A stretch of DNA of 64,000 bases, taken from contig NZ_CP117466.1 of the NCBI RefSeq assembly GCF_028621715.1, positions 2,244,501 through 2,308,500 on the forward strand. Reading direction: 5' to 3'. Source of the DNA: Paracoccus marcusii. GTDB lineage: Bacteria; Pseudomonadota; Alphaproteobacteria; Rhodobacterales; Rhodobacteraceae. The translations under genes were made by a program, and so were the position numbers. The notes beneath the pieces were generated by a model that was not told the DNA's origin, did not search any database, and worked only from the letters and a program-made list of their open reading frames with translations. Shown here piece after piece: positions 43,324 through 52,904 of the stretch. Position 1 is the stretch's first letter, and the number at the start of each line of letters is the position of its first letter.

Positions 43324-43352
43324 GCGTCATCCGCAGCATCTGCGGGTGACGC
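43324..43352. terminator. Hairpin between ggt copy 2 and tRNA-Thr
   Basis: Arms GCGTCATCCGCAG (43324-43336) and CTGCGGGTGACGC (43340-43352) pair over 13 positions with one G-U. It lies 7 bp after the gene stop and downstream of the convergent tRNA, so it may stop transcription from both sides. No U-tract. Confidence 0.6.
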
Positions 43353-43394
43353 AACAACCCTGCGGCGCGGGATCTGGGTGCATTTGTGGGTGAA

Positions 43395-43469
43395 TGGTGC
43401 TGTGAGAGAGGATTGAACTCTCGACCTCACCCTTACCAAGGGTGTGCTCTACCACTGAGCTACCACAGC
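43395..43469 (-). tRNA. tRNA-Thr(GGT)
   Basis: Clover-leaf on the - strand. Acceptor GCTGTGG pairs with TCACAGC, the anticodon stem-loop is CACCC-TTGGTAA-GGGTG with anticodon GGT, the T loop contains TTCAATC, and CCA is encoded at the 3' end (43397-43395). Placement next to murA is common in Rhodobacterales. Confidence 0.95.
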
Positions 43470-43606
43470 AACGTGAGGGGGCGTTTAGACAAAGGTTTCG
43501 ACCCCTGCAAGGGGGTCCGAACGATTTTTCGGGATTTTGACGATTGATCGCGCGCGGCGTGTGCGTTTGCTGGACGTGCGGCCCGCGCGGCGCTAACAGG
43601 ACTGCC

Positions 43607-43777
43607 ATGACCGACCGACGCAATGACAAGCCAAGCCCCGACAGCCGCGAGGAACGCCTGCGACAGGCGCTGCGCGCGAATCTGGCACGGCGCAAGGAAC
43701 AGGCGCGGGCGCGGGCGGATCGGGACGACAACAAGACTGCCCCGGGTGCGGGCGGCGAGACAGGCAAGGACAGCTGA
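43607..43777 (+). CDS. Small basic protein upstream of murA
   Basis: A 56-residue, highly charged protein (for example [20 protein letters not shown]) with no membrane segment, predicted to be mostly helical and disordered at both ends. Its stop overlaps the murA start (TGATG), so it is translationally coupled to murA. Small ORFs of this kind before murA recur in the Rhodobacteraceae as far as I recall, but the function is unknown. The ATG at 43607 is the natural start; the frame upstream crosses the promoter region after the tRNA. Confidence 0.65.
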   Translation: MTDRRNDKPSPDSREERLRQALRANLARRKEQARARADRDDNKTAPGAGGETGKDS

Positions 43778-45048
43778 TGGACCAGATCATCGTCACGGGG
43801 AACGGCCCCCTTCACGGGGAAATCCCCATTGCGGGTGCCAAGAACGCCTGCCTGACGCTGATGCCCGCGACGCTGTTGACCGATCAGCCGCTGACGCTGA
43901 CCAATGCGCCCCGCCTGTCCGACATTCGCACCATGACCGCGCTGCTGGGCTCGCTTGGGGCCGAGGTCGCCAGCCTGCAGGAGGGCCAGGTTCTGGCGCT
44001 GTCCAGTCATGCGATGACCAGCCACCGGGCGGAATACGACATCGTGCGCAAGATGCGTGCCTCGATCCTGGTGCTGGGGCCGATGCTGGCACGGGACGGC
44101 GTGGCCGAGGTGTCGCTGCCCGGCGGCTGCGCGATCGGCGCGCGGCCCGTGGACCTGCACCTGCGCGCGCTGGAGGCGATGGGGGCAACGCTGGACCTGT
44201 GCGAGGGCTATGTCCACGCCAAGGCACCGGCGGGGGGCCTGAAGGGCGCGGTATTCGAGTTCCCGGTCGTGTCGGTGGGCGCGACGGAAAACGCGCTGAT
44301 GGCCGCCACGCTGGCGCGCGGCACGACCGTCCTTAAGAACGCCGCGCGCGAGCCCGAGATCGTCGATCTGGCCCGCTGCCTGCGTGCGATGGGCGCCCAG
44401 ATCGAGGGCGAGGGGACGGGGACCATCACCATCCAGGGTGTGCAGGCCCTGCATGGCGCGACGCATCCTGTGGTGACCGACCGGATCGAACTGGGCACCT
44501 ATATGCTGGCGCCCGCCATGTGCGGCGGCGAAGTCGAGCTGCTGGGCGGCCGGATCGAGCTGCTGGCGGCCTTCTGCGAGAAGCTGGACGAGGCCGGGAT
44601 CAGCGTCGAGGAGACCGAGCGCGGGCTCAAGGTCGCGCGCAGGAACGGCCGCGTGCGCGCCGTCGATGTCCGGACCGAGCCCTTTCCCGGTTTCCCCACC
44701 GACCTGCAGGCGCAGTTCATGGCACTGATGTGCCTGGCCGAGGGCACATCGGTGCTGGAGGAGACGATCTTCGAGAACCGCTTCATGCACGCGCCCGAAC
44801 TGGCCCGCATGGGCGCGCAGATCGAGGTTCATGGCGGCCATGCGACCGTCACCGGGGTCGAGAAGCTGCGCGGGGCGCCGGTGATGGCCACCGACCTGCG
44901 CGCCTCGGTCAGCCTGATCCTGGCCGGGATGGCCGCACAGGGGCAGACGACCGTCAGCCGCGTCTATCACCTGGATCGGGGTTACGAACATGTCGTGCGC
45001 AAGCTGCGCGGCGTGGGTGCCCATATCGAACGCGTCAAGGAGGAGTGA
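43777..45048 (+). CDS. murA: UDP-N-acetylglucosamine 1-carboxyvinyltransferase
   Basis: A 423-residue MurA, first committed enzyme of peptidoglycan synthesis, transferring enolpyruvate from PEP to UDP-GlcNAc in the cytoplasm. Seen: [20 protein letters not shown] with the PEP/UDP-sugar lysine, the catalytic loop [16 protein letters not shown] with cysteine at about residue 118 (fosfomycin-sensitive type), and [20 protein letters not shown]. Length equals the family norm. It is coupled to the small ORF before it and followed after 3 bp by the DUF2948 gene. Confidence 0.96.
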   Translation: MDQIIVTGNGPLHGEIPIAGAKNACLTLMPATLLTDQPLTLTNAPRLSDIRTMTALLGSLGAEVASLQEGQVLALSSHAMTSHRAEYDIVRKMRASILVLGPMLARDGVAEVSLPGGCAIGARPVDLHLRALEAMGATLDLCEGYVHAKAPAGGLKGAVFEFPVVSVGATENALMAATLARGTTVLKNAAREPEIVDLARCLRAMGAQIEGEGTGTITIQGVQALHGATHPVVTDRIELGTYMLAPAMCGGEVELLGGRIELLAAFCEKLDEAGISVEETERGLKVARRNGRVRAVDVRTEPFPGFPTDLQAQFMALMCLAEGTSVLEETIFENRFMHAPELARMGAQIEVHGGHATVTGVEKLRGAPVMATDLRASVSLILAGMAAQGQTTVSRVYHLDRGYEHVVRKLRGVGAHIERVKEE

Positions 45049-45051
45049 TCC

Positions 45052-45528
45052 ATGGCAGAGGATGCCCGTTTCGCCGATGCCGACCCCCGGCCGCTGGCCC
45101 TGAGGGCCGAGGACGAGGCCGACCTGCGCATCCTGTCCTCGCTGGTCCAGGATGCGGTGCTTACAGGCGCCGACATCAGCCATGATGCCAAGGCGCGGCG
45201 GCTGTCGCTTCTGATCACGCGCTTTCGGTGGGAGGATGCCGCGGACGCCCGGACGCAGAACCGCGAATTCGAACGCGTGCGTTCGGTGCTGGTCATCAGC
45301 GACGTGATGCGCGTCGTCAGCGACGGCGTCGGGCACGACGGGGACACCGTCCTGTCGCTGCTGGCGATCCGTTGGCAGGCCGGAGAGGACGGGACAGGTC
45401 GCCTGTCGCTGGATTTCGCGGGGGACGGGACGATCCTGGCCGATGTCGAATGCATCAATCTGGACCTGCGCGACGTGACGCGCCCGCATCGGGCGGTGTC
45501 GGGCAAGGCACCGCGGCATCCGGACTAG
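45052..45528 (+). CDS. DUF2948 family protein
   Basis: A 158-residue protein of the DUF2948 family, found in alphaproteobacteria next to murA and hisD. Recognisable text: LRAEDEADLRILSSLVQDAV and LLITRFRWEDA, and the C-terminal DVECINLDLRDVTRPH. Soluble, no signal. Function unknown. It starts 3 bp after murA and ends 110 bp before hisD. Confidence 0.8.
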   Translation: MAEDARFADADPRPLALRAEDEADLRILSSLVQDAVLTGADISHDAKARRLSLLITRFRWEDAADARTQNREFERVRSVLVISDVMRVVSDGVGHDGDTVLSLLAIRWQAGEDGTGRLSLDFAGDGTILADVECINLDLRDVTRPHRAVSGKAPRHPD

Positions 45529-45644
45529 GGCCGCTTCCGGGTCTTTGGGCAAGAACGAAGCCCGCGGCATCCTGTCCGCCCCCTGACGCTTGAGCCGGGC
45601 GGGGGCGCAGGATAGGGGCGCGCGGGAACACGAAGGGAATGATG

Positions 45645-46958
45645 ATGCCGGTCTTTCTGAACAGCACCGATGCCGATTTCGAACAGGGCTTCCGCGCGAT
45701 GCTGGGTGCCAAGCGCGAGGATTCGTCGGACGTGAACGACGCGGTCACCGCCATCATCCGCGATGTCCGCGACCGCGGCGACGCGGCCCTGTGCGATCTG
45801 ACGACCCGGTTCGACCGGCTGGACCTGACGCCCGCCACGCTGCGCTTCTCTCCCGAGGAGATCGCGGAGCAGGTGGCCCGCGTGACGCCCGAGGACCGCG
45901 CGGCCCTGGCCCTGGCGGCCGAGCGTATCCGCGCCTATCACGCCCGCCAAATGCCCGAGGATGCCAGCTGGACCGACCCCGAGGGCGCGACCCTGGGCTG
46001 GCGGTGGAGTGCCGTGTCGGCGGCAGGCCTCTATGTGCCGGGCGGGCAGGCGGCCTATCCCTCCAGCGTGCTGATGAACGCGATCCCGGCGCGGGTGGCG
46101 GGGGTGGAACGGCTGGTCATCTGCGTGCCGACGCCGGACGGGGTGATCAACCCGCTGGTCCTGCTGGCGGCGCAGCTGTCGGGGGTGGATGAGATCTATC
46201 GCATCGGTGGCGCGCAGGCGGTGGCGGCGATGGCTTACGGCACGGAGACCATCGCGCCGGTCGACAAGATCACCGGTCCCGGCAACGCCTATGTCGCGGC
46301 GGCCAAGCGGCAGGTGTTCGGCCGCGTGGGCATCGACATGATTGCGGGCCCGTCCGAGGTTCTGGTCATCGCGGACGCGGACCAGAACCCCGAATGGCTG
46401 GCCTGGGACCTGCTGGCGCAGGCCGAGCATGACGCGGATGCACAGTCGATCCTGATCACCACCGACCCCGCCATGGCCCGCGCGGTCGCGGCAGAGGTCG
46501 AGCGGATCATACCGACGCTGGATCGCGCGGCCATCGCGGGGGCCAGCTGGCGTGATTACGGCACGCTGATCGTCGTGGATGACCTGGATCAGGCCGCAGC
46601 CCTGTCGAACCGCATCGCGCCCGAGCATCTGGAACTGTGCGTGGCCGACCCCGAGGGGCTGGCGGCCAAATGCATCCACGCCGGCGCGATCTTTCTGGGC
46701 GCGCATACGCCCGAGGCGGTGGGCGATTATGTCAGCGGCCCGAATCACGTCCTGCCCACGGCGCGGTCGGCGCGGTTCAGTTCCGGCCTGTCGGTGATGG
46801 ACTTCCTCAAGCGCACCACCATGGCGCGGCTGACGCCGGGGGCATTGGCCGCGATCGGCCCCGCCGCGGTGCGTCTGGCCGCATCCGAGGGCTTGCAGGC
46901 GCATGGCGCTTCGGTTCAGGCTCGGCTGGGGACATTGAACGAAAGACCGCTGGAATGA
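45645..46958 (+). CDS. hisD: Histidinol dehydrogenase
   Basis: A 437-residue HisD that oxidises histidinol to histidine in two NAD-dependent steps. Landmarks: VPGGQAAYPSSVLMNAIPAR, GGAQAVAAMAYGTETI, DKITGPGNAYVAAAKRQVFG, IDMIAGPSEVLVIAD and the zinc-binding AEHDADAQSIL and PEHLEL parts. Of three adjacent ATGs (45639, 45642, 45645) the last gives the best spacing from AAGGG at 45633-45637 and matches related N-termini (MPVFLNS). The stop overlaps the following UPF0262 gene (ATGA). Confidence 0.95.
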   Translation: MPVFLNSTDADFEQGFRAMLGAKREDSSDVNDAVTAIIRDVRDRGDAALCDLTTRFDRLDLTPATLRFSPEEIAEQVARVTPEDRAALALAAERIRAYHARQMPEDASWTDPEGATLGWRWSAVSAAGLYVPGGQAAYPSSVLMNAIPARVAGVERLVICVPTPDGVINPLVLLAAQLSGVDEIYRIGGAQAVAAMAYGTETIAPVDKITGPGNAYVAAAKRQVFGRVGIDMIAGPSEVLVIADADQNPEWLAWDLLAQAEHDADAQSILITTDPAMARAVAAEVERIIPTLDRAAIAGASWRDYGTLIVVDDLDQAAALSNRIAPEHLELCVADPEGLAAKCIHAGAIFLGAHTPEAVGDYVSGPNHVLPTARSARFSSGLSVMDFLKRTTMARLTPGALAAIGPAAVRLAASEGLQAHGASVQARLGTLNERPLE

Positions 46959-47434
46959 GCCGCATCACCCGGATCGAGATCGACGACAGCGCCATCGCCC
47001 CGGCCACGCCGGAAATGGAGCAGGAGCGGCGCGTCGCCATCTTCGATCTGATCGAGGACAACAGCTTTGCCGTTCCCGGCCGCGACGGGGGTGCCGCGCC
47101 AGACGGGCCTTTCGTGCTGGAGCTGTGCATCCGCGAAGGGCGGCTGGTCTTCGACGTCACCGCCGAGGATGCGACCAAGGTGGCCGAGTTCCACCTGTCC
47201 CTTGGGCCGTTCCGGCAGGTGGTCAAGGACTACTTCCAGATCTGCCAAAGCTATTTCGACGCGGTCAAGCGCCTGCCCCCAGCCCAGATCGAGGCGATCG
47301 ACATGGCCCGGCGCGGCATCCACAACGAAGGCGCGCGCACCCTGCAGGAGCGGCTGGAGGGCAAGGCCAGCCTGGACATCGACACCGCGCGCCGCCTGTT
47401 CACCCTGATCTGTGCGCTGATCCCGCAGGGCTGA
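46955..47434 (+). CDS. UPF0262 family protein
   Basis: A 159-residue protein of the UPF0262 family, conserved in alphaproteobacteria between hisD and a phosphatase gene. Typical parts: RVAIFDLIEDNSFAVPG, SLGPFRQVVKDYFQICQSYF and ARRGIHNEGARTLQERL. Soluble and acidic; function unknown. Translation is coupled to hisD by ATGA and to the next gene by a 4-bp gap. Confidence 0.88.
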   Translation: MSRITRIEIDDSAIAPATPEMEQERRVAIFDLIEDNSFAVPGRDGGAAPDGPFVLELCIREGRLVFDVTAEDATKVAEFHLSLGPFRQVVKDYFQICQSYFDAVKRLPPAQIEAIDMARRGIHNEGARTLQERLEGKASLDIDTARRLFTLICALIPQG

Positions 47435-47438
47435 TCCG

Positions 47439-47903
47439 ATGACGCAGGACAAGATCCCCTCATCGGTTCTGTTCTGCTGCGACCACAATTCCATCCGCTC
47501 GCCCATGGCCGAGGGGATGATGAAGAAGTTCTATGGCCGCGCGGCCTATGTCCAGTCGGCGGGCGTGAAGAACGACATGGAGGTCGACGGCTTCGCCATC
47601 GCCGTCTGCGACGAGATCGGCGTGCCGCTGGCCAACCACCGCAGCCGCAGCTTCGAGGAGATGCAGGACTGGGGCGACGACCTGGGCCAGTTCGACCTGA
47701 TCGTGGCCCTGTCGCCGGCCAGCCAGCGGATGGCGCTGGAAATGACGCGTCATGCGCATCTGGACGTGGAATACTGGCCGATCATGGACCCGACCGGCCT
47801 TGCCGAAGGGCGCGAGGCGCGGCTGGCGGCCTATCGCCAGACCCGCGACCAGATCGAGACGCGGATGCGCGCCCGCTTCGGCCCGCCGCACGACCTGGCC
47901 TAG
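47439..47903 (+). CDS. Low-molecular-weight protein-tyrosine-phosphatase-like protein
   Basis: A 154-residue protein of the LMW-PTP/ArsC fold. The phosphate-binding loop C-x5-R is at residues 14-20 (CDHNSIRS), and the general acid aspartate is expected in IMDPTGLAEG near residue 112. It could dephosphorylate proteins or act in arsenate reduction; the conserved gene order with hisD and UPF0262 in Rhodobacteraceae favours a housekeeping role. The stop TAG shares two bases with the stop of the convergent DUF1127 gene (CTAG). Confidence 0.85.
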   Translation: MTQDKIPSSVLFCCDHNSIRSPMAEGMMKKFYGRAAYVQSAGVKNDMEVDGFAIAVCDEIGVPLANHRSRSFEEMQDWGDDLGQFDLIVALSPASQRMALEMTRHAHLDVEYWPIMDPTGLAEGREARLAAYRQTRDQIETRMRARFGPPHDLA

Positions 47904-48142
47904 CAGCGGACGTCCCGGTCCTGGCGCCAATGGGCGGGCACGTCCCAGATGGGGCGGGACATCTCGGCGATCACGTCGTCGCGGGACAAACCGATGTCGC
48001 GCAGCTGGTCGTCGGACAGGCGCGACAGGTCGATGCGGGTGCGGCGTACGTCGAACATGGTCAATACGCGTTCCACCCACCAAGGGCGGGGCAGGATGCC
48101 ATGGCCGGTCACCACGCGCAGCAGGGCGTTCTTCTGGGTCAT
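47900..48142 (-). CDS. DUF1127 domain protein
   Basis: An 80-residue basic protein with the DUF1127 helix: RIDLSRLSDDQLRDIGLSRD at about residues 36-55. In relatives of Rhodobacter small DUF1127 proteins are RNA-associated stress factors, but longer ones such as this are less studied. Divergent from a LysR gene (134 bp between the start codons), which may control it. Confidence 0.8.
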   Translation of the reverse strand: MTQKNALLRVVTGHGILPRPWWVERVLTMFDVRRTRIDLSRLSDDQLRDIGLSRDDVIAEMSRPIWDVPAHWRQDRDVRC

Positions 48143-48175
48143 CGTTCAGCCTCCTTGATTGAATGCATCAGCAAT

Positions 48176-48200
48176 GATGATGGATATTGTTCCGATCATC
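48176..48200. promoter_or_regulatory. Possible LysR binding dyad
   Basis: GATGAT (48176-48181) and ATCATC (48195-48200) form a perfect inverted repeat with 13-bp spacing in the space between the divergent DUF1127 and LysR genes. LysR sites have this general layout, but it rests on symmetry and position alone. Confidence 0.3.
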
Positions 48201-48276
48201 TTTCCAGTTGATGAGTACCGTCCGAGGGCGTATTTGTGAAACGAATGGTTTTGATGTGATCCATCAGGGAAAATGG

Positions 48277-49143
48277 ATGATGCGCAATCTGGATATCGCG
48301 ACGCTGCGGTCGTTGCAGGCGGTCGCCGAATACGGTGCCGTCACCCGGGCGGCCGAGGCGCTGAACATGACGCAAAGCGCCCTGTCGATGCAGATGAAGC
48401 GGCTGGAGGAGGTGTTCGGCCGTCCCATGCTGGCCAAGGTCGGCCGGGGGGTCATCCTGTCGGATTTCGCGCAGGACCTGTTGGGCGAAAGCCGCAAGCT
48501 GGTGGCGCTGAACGATGCGATCCTGTCGCGCTATACCGGGCTGCAGCCCGAACAGAAGCTGCGCGTGGGTCTCAGCAGCGACTGGCTGTTCGCCAAGGTC
48601 GCCCAGACCGTGCGCGCCTTTCGCAAGGATTACCCCCGGGTCGAACTGGTCATGCGCGACGCCCGGACCAAGGACCTGCGGGCACAGATGCGGCGGGGCG
48701 AGCATGACGTCATCCTGACCACCGAATTCGAGGCGCCGGCGGGCGCGATCCATCTGGCCAAGGTCGATCTGGCCTGGGTGGGCGCGGTGGGCGGCAGCGC
48801 GTGGCAGGATCGGCCGCTGGCGCTGGCGACATCGTCGCACTGCGCCTATTACCCTGCGGCCATCGCCGCGCTGGATGCGGCAGGGATCGGATGGACCCAC
48901 CCTGCCGGAGAGGGCGGGGACGAGAACTGGCACATCCTGGCCGCCGCCGATCTGGGCGTCACCGTGCGCCCCCGCGGCATTCCGCAGGCGGGGCTGGAGG
49001 ATGTGGTACATGGCGGCGGGCTGCCGCCGCTGCCGCCGACCTGGTTGAACGTCTATGTGGCGGACGGCCCGGCGCGGCGGACGGCCTCGGATTTCGCGGG
49101 CTATCTGCGCCGCGTCGTCTGCGAGGTCGCCGCCGCCGCCTGA
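48277..49143 (+). CDS. LysR-family transcriptional regulator
   Basis: A 288-residue LysR regulator: N-terminal helix-turn-helix [20 protein letters not shown] followed by [19 protein letters not shown], and a periplasmic-binding-protein-like effector domain starting [19 protein letters not shown]. Start at the first of ATGATG (48277) with AGGGA at 48266-48270; the frame from 48187 adds a non-family stretch. It is divergent from the DUF1127 gene and convergent with edd. Effector unknown. Confidence 0.85.
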   Translation: MMRNLDIATLRSLQAVAEYGAVTRAAEALNMTQSALSMQMKRLEEVFGRPMLAKVGRGVILSDFAQDLLGESRKLVALNDAILSRYTGLQPEQKLRVGLSSDWLFAKVAQTVRAFRKDYPRVELVMRDARTKDLRAQMRRGEHDVILTTEFEAPAGAIHLAKVDLAWVGAVGGSAWQDRPLALATSSHCAYYPAAIAALDAAGIGWTHPAGEGGDENWHILAAADLGVTVRPRGIPQAGLEDVVHGGGLPPLPPTWLNVYVADGPARRTASDFAGYLRRVVCEVAAAA

Positions 49144-49147
49144 CGGA

Positions 49148-50950
49148 TCAGACCACCACGCCCGCGCCTTCGGTCGCAGGCCCAGCATTGGCGCGGAAGG
49201 CCGCGAACAGCTCGCGTCCCAGGCCCTCGTGGCTGCCTTTGGGGTCGAAGACGGCGGCATCGCGGGTGTCGAAATCGGCCTCCAGGCATTCCAGCGTGCC
49301 GTTCGCCGCATCCAGCCGCACCCGGTCGCCGTCGCGCAGCCGCGCCAGCGGGCCACCCATCGCCGCCTCGGGCGAGACGTGGATCGCGGCAGGCACCTTG
49401 CCCGACGCGCCCGACATGCGCCCGTCGGTGACCAGCGCGACCTTGAGGCCGCGGTCCTGCAGGACCGCCAGCGTCGGGGTCAGCGAATGCAGTTCCGGCA
49501 TGCCGTTGGCGCGCGGCCCCTGAAAGCGGACGACGACGATCGTGTCCTCAGTGAACTCGCCGGCGCGGAAGGCGGTCTTGACCGATTCCTGGTCCTGGAA
49601 CACGCGGGCGCGGGCCTCGATCAGGTGGCGTTCGGGGGCGACGGCGCTGATCTTGATGACGCCGCGGCCCAGGTTGCCCTGCAGCTGCTTCAGCCCGCCC
49701 GTGGCTGCGAACGGATCGCCGGCGGGGCGCAGGATGCGGTCGTTCAGCGTGGTGCGCGCGCCGTCCTCCCACCGGATGGTGTCGCCGTCCAGCTTGGGTT
49801 CGCGGACATAGCTGTCCAGCCCCGACCCGGTGATCGTCTTGACGTCCGGGTGCAGCAGGCCCGCCTCCAGCAGCTGCCCGATCATGTAGCCCAGGCCCCC
49901 CGCCGCGTGGAAATGGTTCACGTCGGCCAACCCGTTGGGATAGACCCGCGCCATCAGCGGCACATTCTCCGACAGGTCGTGGAAATCGGCGATGTCGATG
50001 ATGACGCCCGCCGCCCGCGCCATGGCGGGCAGGTGCAGGACCAGGTTGGTGGACCCGCCCGTGGCCATCAGGCCGACGATGCCGTTCACGAAGGCGCGTT
50101 CGTCCAGCACCTGACCGGCGGGGGTGTATTCGTTGCCCAGATTGGTGATCTGCGCCGCGCGCTGGACCGCGGCCACGGTCAGCGCCTCGCGCAGCGGCGT
50201 GTTCGGGTTCACGAAGCTTGAGCCAGGCAGGTGCAGGCCCATGAACTCCATCAGCATCTGGTTGGTGTTCGCGGTGCCGTAGAAGGTGCAGGTGCCAGCC
50301 GAATGATAGCTGGCCATCTCGGCCTTCATCAGCTCGTCGCGGCCGACCTCTCCGGTGGCGAATTGCTGGCGGACCTTGGATTTCTCGTCATTGGGCAGGC
50401 CCGAGGGCATCGGACCCGCGGGGACGAAGACCGCCGGGATATGCCCGAAGGTCGCGGCCGAGATGATCAGCCCCGGCACGATCTTGTCGCAGACGCCCAG
50501 GTACAGTGCCGAATCAAAGCAGTCATGCGACAGGGCCACCCCGGCGGCCAGCGCGATCACGTCGCGCGAGAACAGCGACAGCTCCATCCCCGGGCGGCCT
50601 TGCGTCACGCCGTCGCACATGGCCGGGACGCCGCCCGCGACCTGCACCGTGGCCCCCGCCGCGCGGCCCGCGGCGCGGATCACGTCGGGATAGCGTTCAA
50701 AGGGCTGATGCGCCGACAGCATGTCGTTATAGGCCGTCACGATCCCGATATTGGGCTTTCGCGTCGTCGCCATGTCGACCTTGTCGTCCATCGCGGCATA
50801 GGCATGGGCCTGGTTGCCGCAGGACAGGTGCGCACGGGCCGGGCCGTCCTGCGCCGCACGGGCGATCTTGGCCAGGTAGGCGCTGCGGCTGTCATGGGAC
50901 CGCTCGCGGATGCGGTCGGTGACGCGGTCGATCATGGCGTGAAGGGTCAT
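49148..50950 (-). CDS. edd: 6-Phosphogluconate dehydratase
   Basis: A 600-residue Edd, a [4Fe-4S] dehydratase that converts 6-phosphogluconate to 2-keto-3-deoxy-6-phosphogluconate in the Entner-Doudoroff pathway. The IlvD/Edd family text is present: [80 protein letters not shown] and [17 protein letters not shown]. Iron-sulfur cysteines are expected among these. Start ATG at 50950 has GGAGGCACCC directly before it; the longer frame is not family-like. A palindromic operator shared with zwf lies 33-48 bp upstream. Confidence 0.95.
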   Translation of the reverse strand: MTLHAMIDRVTDRIRERSHDSRSAYLAKIARAAQDGPARAHLSCGNQAHAYAAMDDKVDMATTRKPNIGIVTAYNDMLSAHQPFERYPDVIRAAGRAAGATVQVAGGVPAMCDGVTQGRPGMELSLFSRDVIALAAGVALSHDCFDSALYLGVCDKIVPGLIISAATFGHIPAVFVPAGPMPSGLPNDEKSKVRQQFATGEVGRDELMKAEMASYHSAGTCTFYGTANTNQMLMEFMGLHLPGSSFVNPNTPLREALTVAAVQRAAQITNLGNEYTPAGQVLDERAFVNGIVGLMATGGSTNLVLHLPAMARAAGVIIDIADFHDLSENVPLMARVYPNGLADVNHFHAAGGLGYMIGQLLEAGLLHPDVKTITGSGLDSYVREPKLDGDTIRWEDGARTTLNDRILRPAGDPFAATGGLKQLQGNLGRGVIKISAVAPERHLIEARARVFQDQESVKTAFRAGEFTEDTIVVVRFQGPRANGMPELHSLTPTLAVLQDRGLKVALVTDGRMSGASGKVPAAIHVSPEAAMGGPLARLRDGDRVRLDAANGTLECLEADFDTRDAAVFDPKGSHEGLGRELFAAFRANAGPATEGAGVVV

Positions 50951-50982
50951 GGGTGCCTCCTCTGGCTTTGCGGCACTATACG

Positions 50983-50998
50983 CCGTTAGCGTTAACGG
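50983..50998. promoter_or_regulatory. Putative LacI-type operator upstream of edd
   Basis: CCGTTA-GCGT-TAACGG, arms of 6 bp around a central CG. The core GTTA-NCGN-TAAC recurs upstream of zwf at 52855-52868. Layout and CG centre suit a LacI-family regulator; it resembles, as I recall it, the CceR motif of Rhodobacter. Confidence 0.65.
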
Positions 50999-51072
50999 TT
51001 CAACCATCGGCGGTGGCCAGCCTTGTGCGCGGGGGTGGGAAATGTCAGATCGACCGCAAAAGGAGTTTTGCC

Positions 51073-52305
51073 ATGAGCGAACTGCACAGCGACGACCAGA
51101 CCGCCGGCCATCCCAACGATCGCGCCGTGATCCGGTTGCGCCCGAAATCCAAGCCGCAGGCGATCCGCCATGGCTTCCCCTGGGTCTTTGCCGACGAGGC
51201 GGTACTGGACCGCCGCACCAAGGCGCTGCCCCCCGGCGGCCTGGCGGTGCTGGAGGATGCCGAGCGTCAGCCGCTGGCCCTGGTGACAGTGAACCCGGTC
51301 AGCAAGATCATCGCCCGCGTGATGGACACCGACCCGGGCGCGGTGATCGACGGCGCCTGGCTGCGCGCGCTCCTTACCCACGCCCTGCAGATGCGCCAGC
51401 GGATCTATGACGAGCCCTTCTATCGTCTGGTCCATGCCGAGGCCGACGGCCTGCCGGGCCTGGTCATCGACCGCTTCGGCGACGCGGCGGTGATCCAGCC
51501 CAACGCGGCCTGGGCCGACGGCATGGCCGAGGACATCGCCGATGCGCTGATCGAGGTCGCGGGCGTCTCCACGGTCGTCCTGAACGGGCAGGGGCGGTCG
51601 CGCGGCCTGGAGGGTCTGGCCGAGCGGCTGGAGGTCATCCGCGGCACGGCCCCATCCGGCCCGGTCCAGGTGCGCATGAACGACGCGACCTATCTGGCCG
51701 ACCTTCTGGGCGGGCAGAAGACGGGCCTGTTCTTCGACCAGCGCCCGAACCATGCCTTTGCGCAGCGGCTGGTGGATGGCGGCTCGGTCCTGGACGTGTT
51801 CAGCCATGTGGGCGGCTTCGGCCTGGCGGCGCTGGCGGCGGGGGCCGACAGCGCGCTTTGCATCGACGGCAGCGCGCCCGCGCTGGAGCTGGCACGGGGC
51901 GGTGCAGCCGCCATGGGTGCCGCGGACCGGCTGGAGACGCAGCAGTCGGATGCCTTCGACGCGCTGGAGGCCCTGGCCGAACAGGGGCGGACCTTCGACG
52001 TGGTGGTCTGCGACCCGCCGGCCTTCGCGCCGTCGAAGCCCGCGCTGGAAAAGGGCCTGCGCGCCTATGAGCGGGTGGCCAAGATGGCCGCGCCGCTGGT
52101 CGCGCCGGGGGGCTATCTGGTCCTGTGCAGCTGTTCGCACGCGGCCGACCTGACCGCGTTCCGCAATGTCAGCGCGCGCGGCATCGGGCGCGGCGGGCGG
52201 CGTGGGGTGCTGATCCATACCGGTCAGGCCGGTCCCGACCATCCGACCCTGCCGCAGCTGGCCGAGACGGGCTATCTCAAGGCGCTGTTCTTCCGGCTGG
52301 ACTGA
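51073..52305 (+). CDS. 23S rRNA cytosine methyltransferase (RlmI-like)
   Basis: A 410-residue class I SAM-dependent methyltransferase of the RlmI family (m5C on 23S rRNA). N-terminal PUA-like part ([20 protein letters not shown] followed by FADEAV) and SAM region [20 protein letters not shown], with the catalytic motif [20 protein letters not shown] and the cysteine-bearing [12 protein letters not shown]. Start at 51073 has AGGAG at 51061-51065. It runs into the PIN gene by TGATG overlap and lies between edd and zwf. Confidence 0.87.
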   Translation: MSELHSDDQTAGHPNDRAVIRLRPKSKPQAIRHGFPWVFADEAVLDRRTKALPPGGLAVLEDAERQPLALVTVNPVSKIIARVMDTDPGAVIDGAWLRALLTHALQMRQRIYDEPFYRLVHAEADGLPGLVIDRFGDAAVIQPNAAWADGMAEDIADALIEVAGVSTVVLNGQGRSRGLEGLAERLEVIRGTAPSGPVQVRMNDATYLADLLGGQKTGLFFDQRPNHAFAQRLVDGGSVLDVFSHVGGFGLAALAAGADSALCIDGSAPALELARGGAAAMGAADRLETQQSDAFDALEALAEQGRTFDVVVCDPPAFAPSKPALEKGLRAYERVAKMAAPLVAPGGYLVLCSCSHAADLTAFRNVSARGIGRGGRRGVLIHTGQAGPDHPTLPQLAETGYLKALFFRLD

Positions 52306-52844
52306 TGCGCGCCGTCCTGGACGCCAATGTGCTATTCCCCACCATCCTGCGCGAGATCCTGACCGATCTGGCGCAGGTGGGGCTTTACCACGCGCTTTGG
52401 TCGGACCGCATCCTGGAGGAATGGCACCGCGCCGCCGCCCGCATAGGCCCTGATGCCGAAAGCGTCGCGGGGGCCCAGATCGCGCTTCTGCGCCTGCGCT
52501 TTCCGCAGGCGGTTCAGCCCGATGACGGGCAGGCGGCGATCGATCTGGACTTTCCCGACCCTGCCGACCGCCATGTGGTCGAGGCTGCCCTGGCCGGGGA
52601 CGCATCCTTGATCGTCACCGCGAACCTACGCGATTTCCCGCAACGGATGATGGCCGGGCTGGGCCTGCGCGCCATCCATCCCGATGCGTTTCTGCTGGAC
52701 CTTGTGGCGCGCGACCGGCCCAAGGTCCTGTCCACGCTGCAGGCCGCCCGCGACCGTGCAGAGGCCGCCGGCGGTGCCATGAGCATGGCCGAGATGCTGA
52801 AGCGCTGCCGCCTTCCGCGGCTGGCGCGTGCAGTGAAAGGTTGA
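52305..52844 (+). CDS. PIN-domain protein (VapC-like)
   Basis: A 179-residue PIN-domain nuclease-like protein. The acidic active-site residues expected for the fold are visible: D6 in VLDANVLFPT, E in RILEEWHRA, and DPADRHVVEAAL with D around residue 88, then VTANLRDFP. The N-terminal half matches VapC-type toxins, but no antitoxin gene precedes it; the gene is translationally coupled to the RlmI-like methyltransferase (TGATG). It may instead be a DUF-type RNase of the PIN family acting with that enzyme on rRNA (speculation). Confidence 0.75.
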   Translation: MRAVLDANVLFPTILREILTDLAQVGLYHALWSDRILEEWHRAAARIGPDAESVAGAQIALLRLRFPQAVQPDDGQAAIDLDFPDPADRHVVEAALAGDASLIVTANLRDFPQRMMAGLGLRAIHPDAFLLDLVARDRPKVLSTLQAARDRAEAAGGAMSMAEMLKRCRLPRLARAVKG

Positions 52845-52854
52845 ACGGCATTGC

Positions 52855-52868
52855 TGTTATCGCTAACA
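52855..52868. promoter_or_regulatory. Putative LacI-type operator upstream of zwf
   Basis: TGTTA-TCGC-TAACA, 36 bp before the zwf start. It shares GTTA-NCGN-TAAC with the edd site at 50983-50998. Confidence 0.65.
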
Positions 52869-52904
52869 AGGGGTAAGGCGAACGCCACCCAACAGGAGGA
52901 CAGC

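Noticed and set aside
43327-45570. 747-codon open frame on the - strand across murA, DUF2948 and the tRNA
   Set aside because: Antisense shadow of GC-rich genes; murA on the other strand has clear family motifs and the frame reads as low-complexity His/Gln/Arg-rich text.
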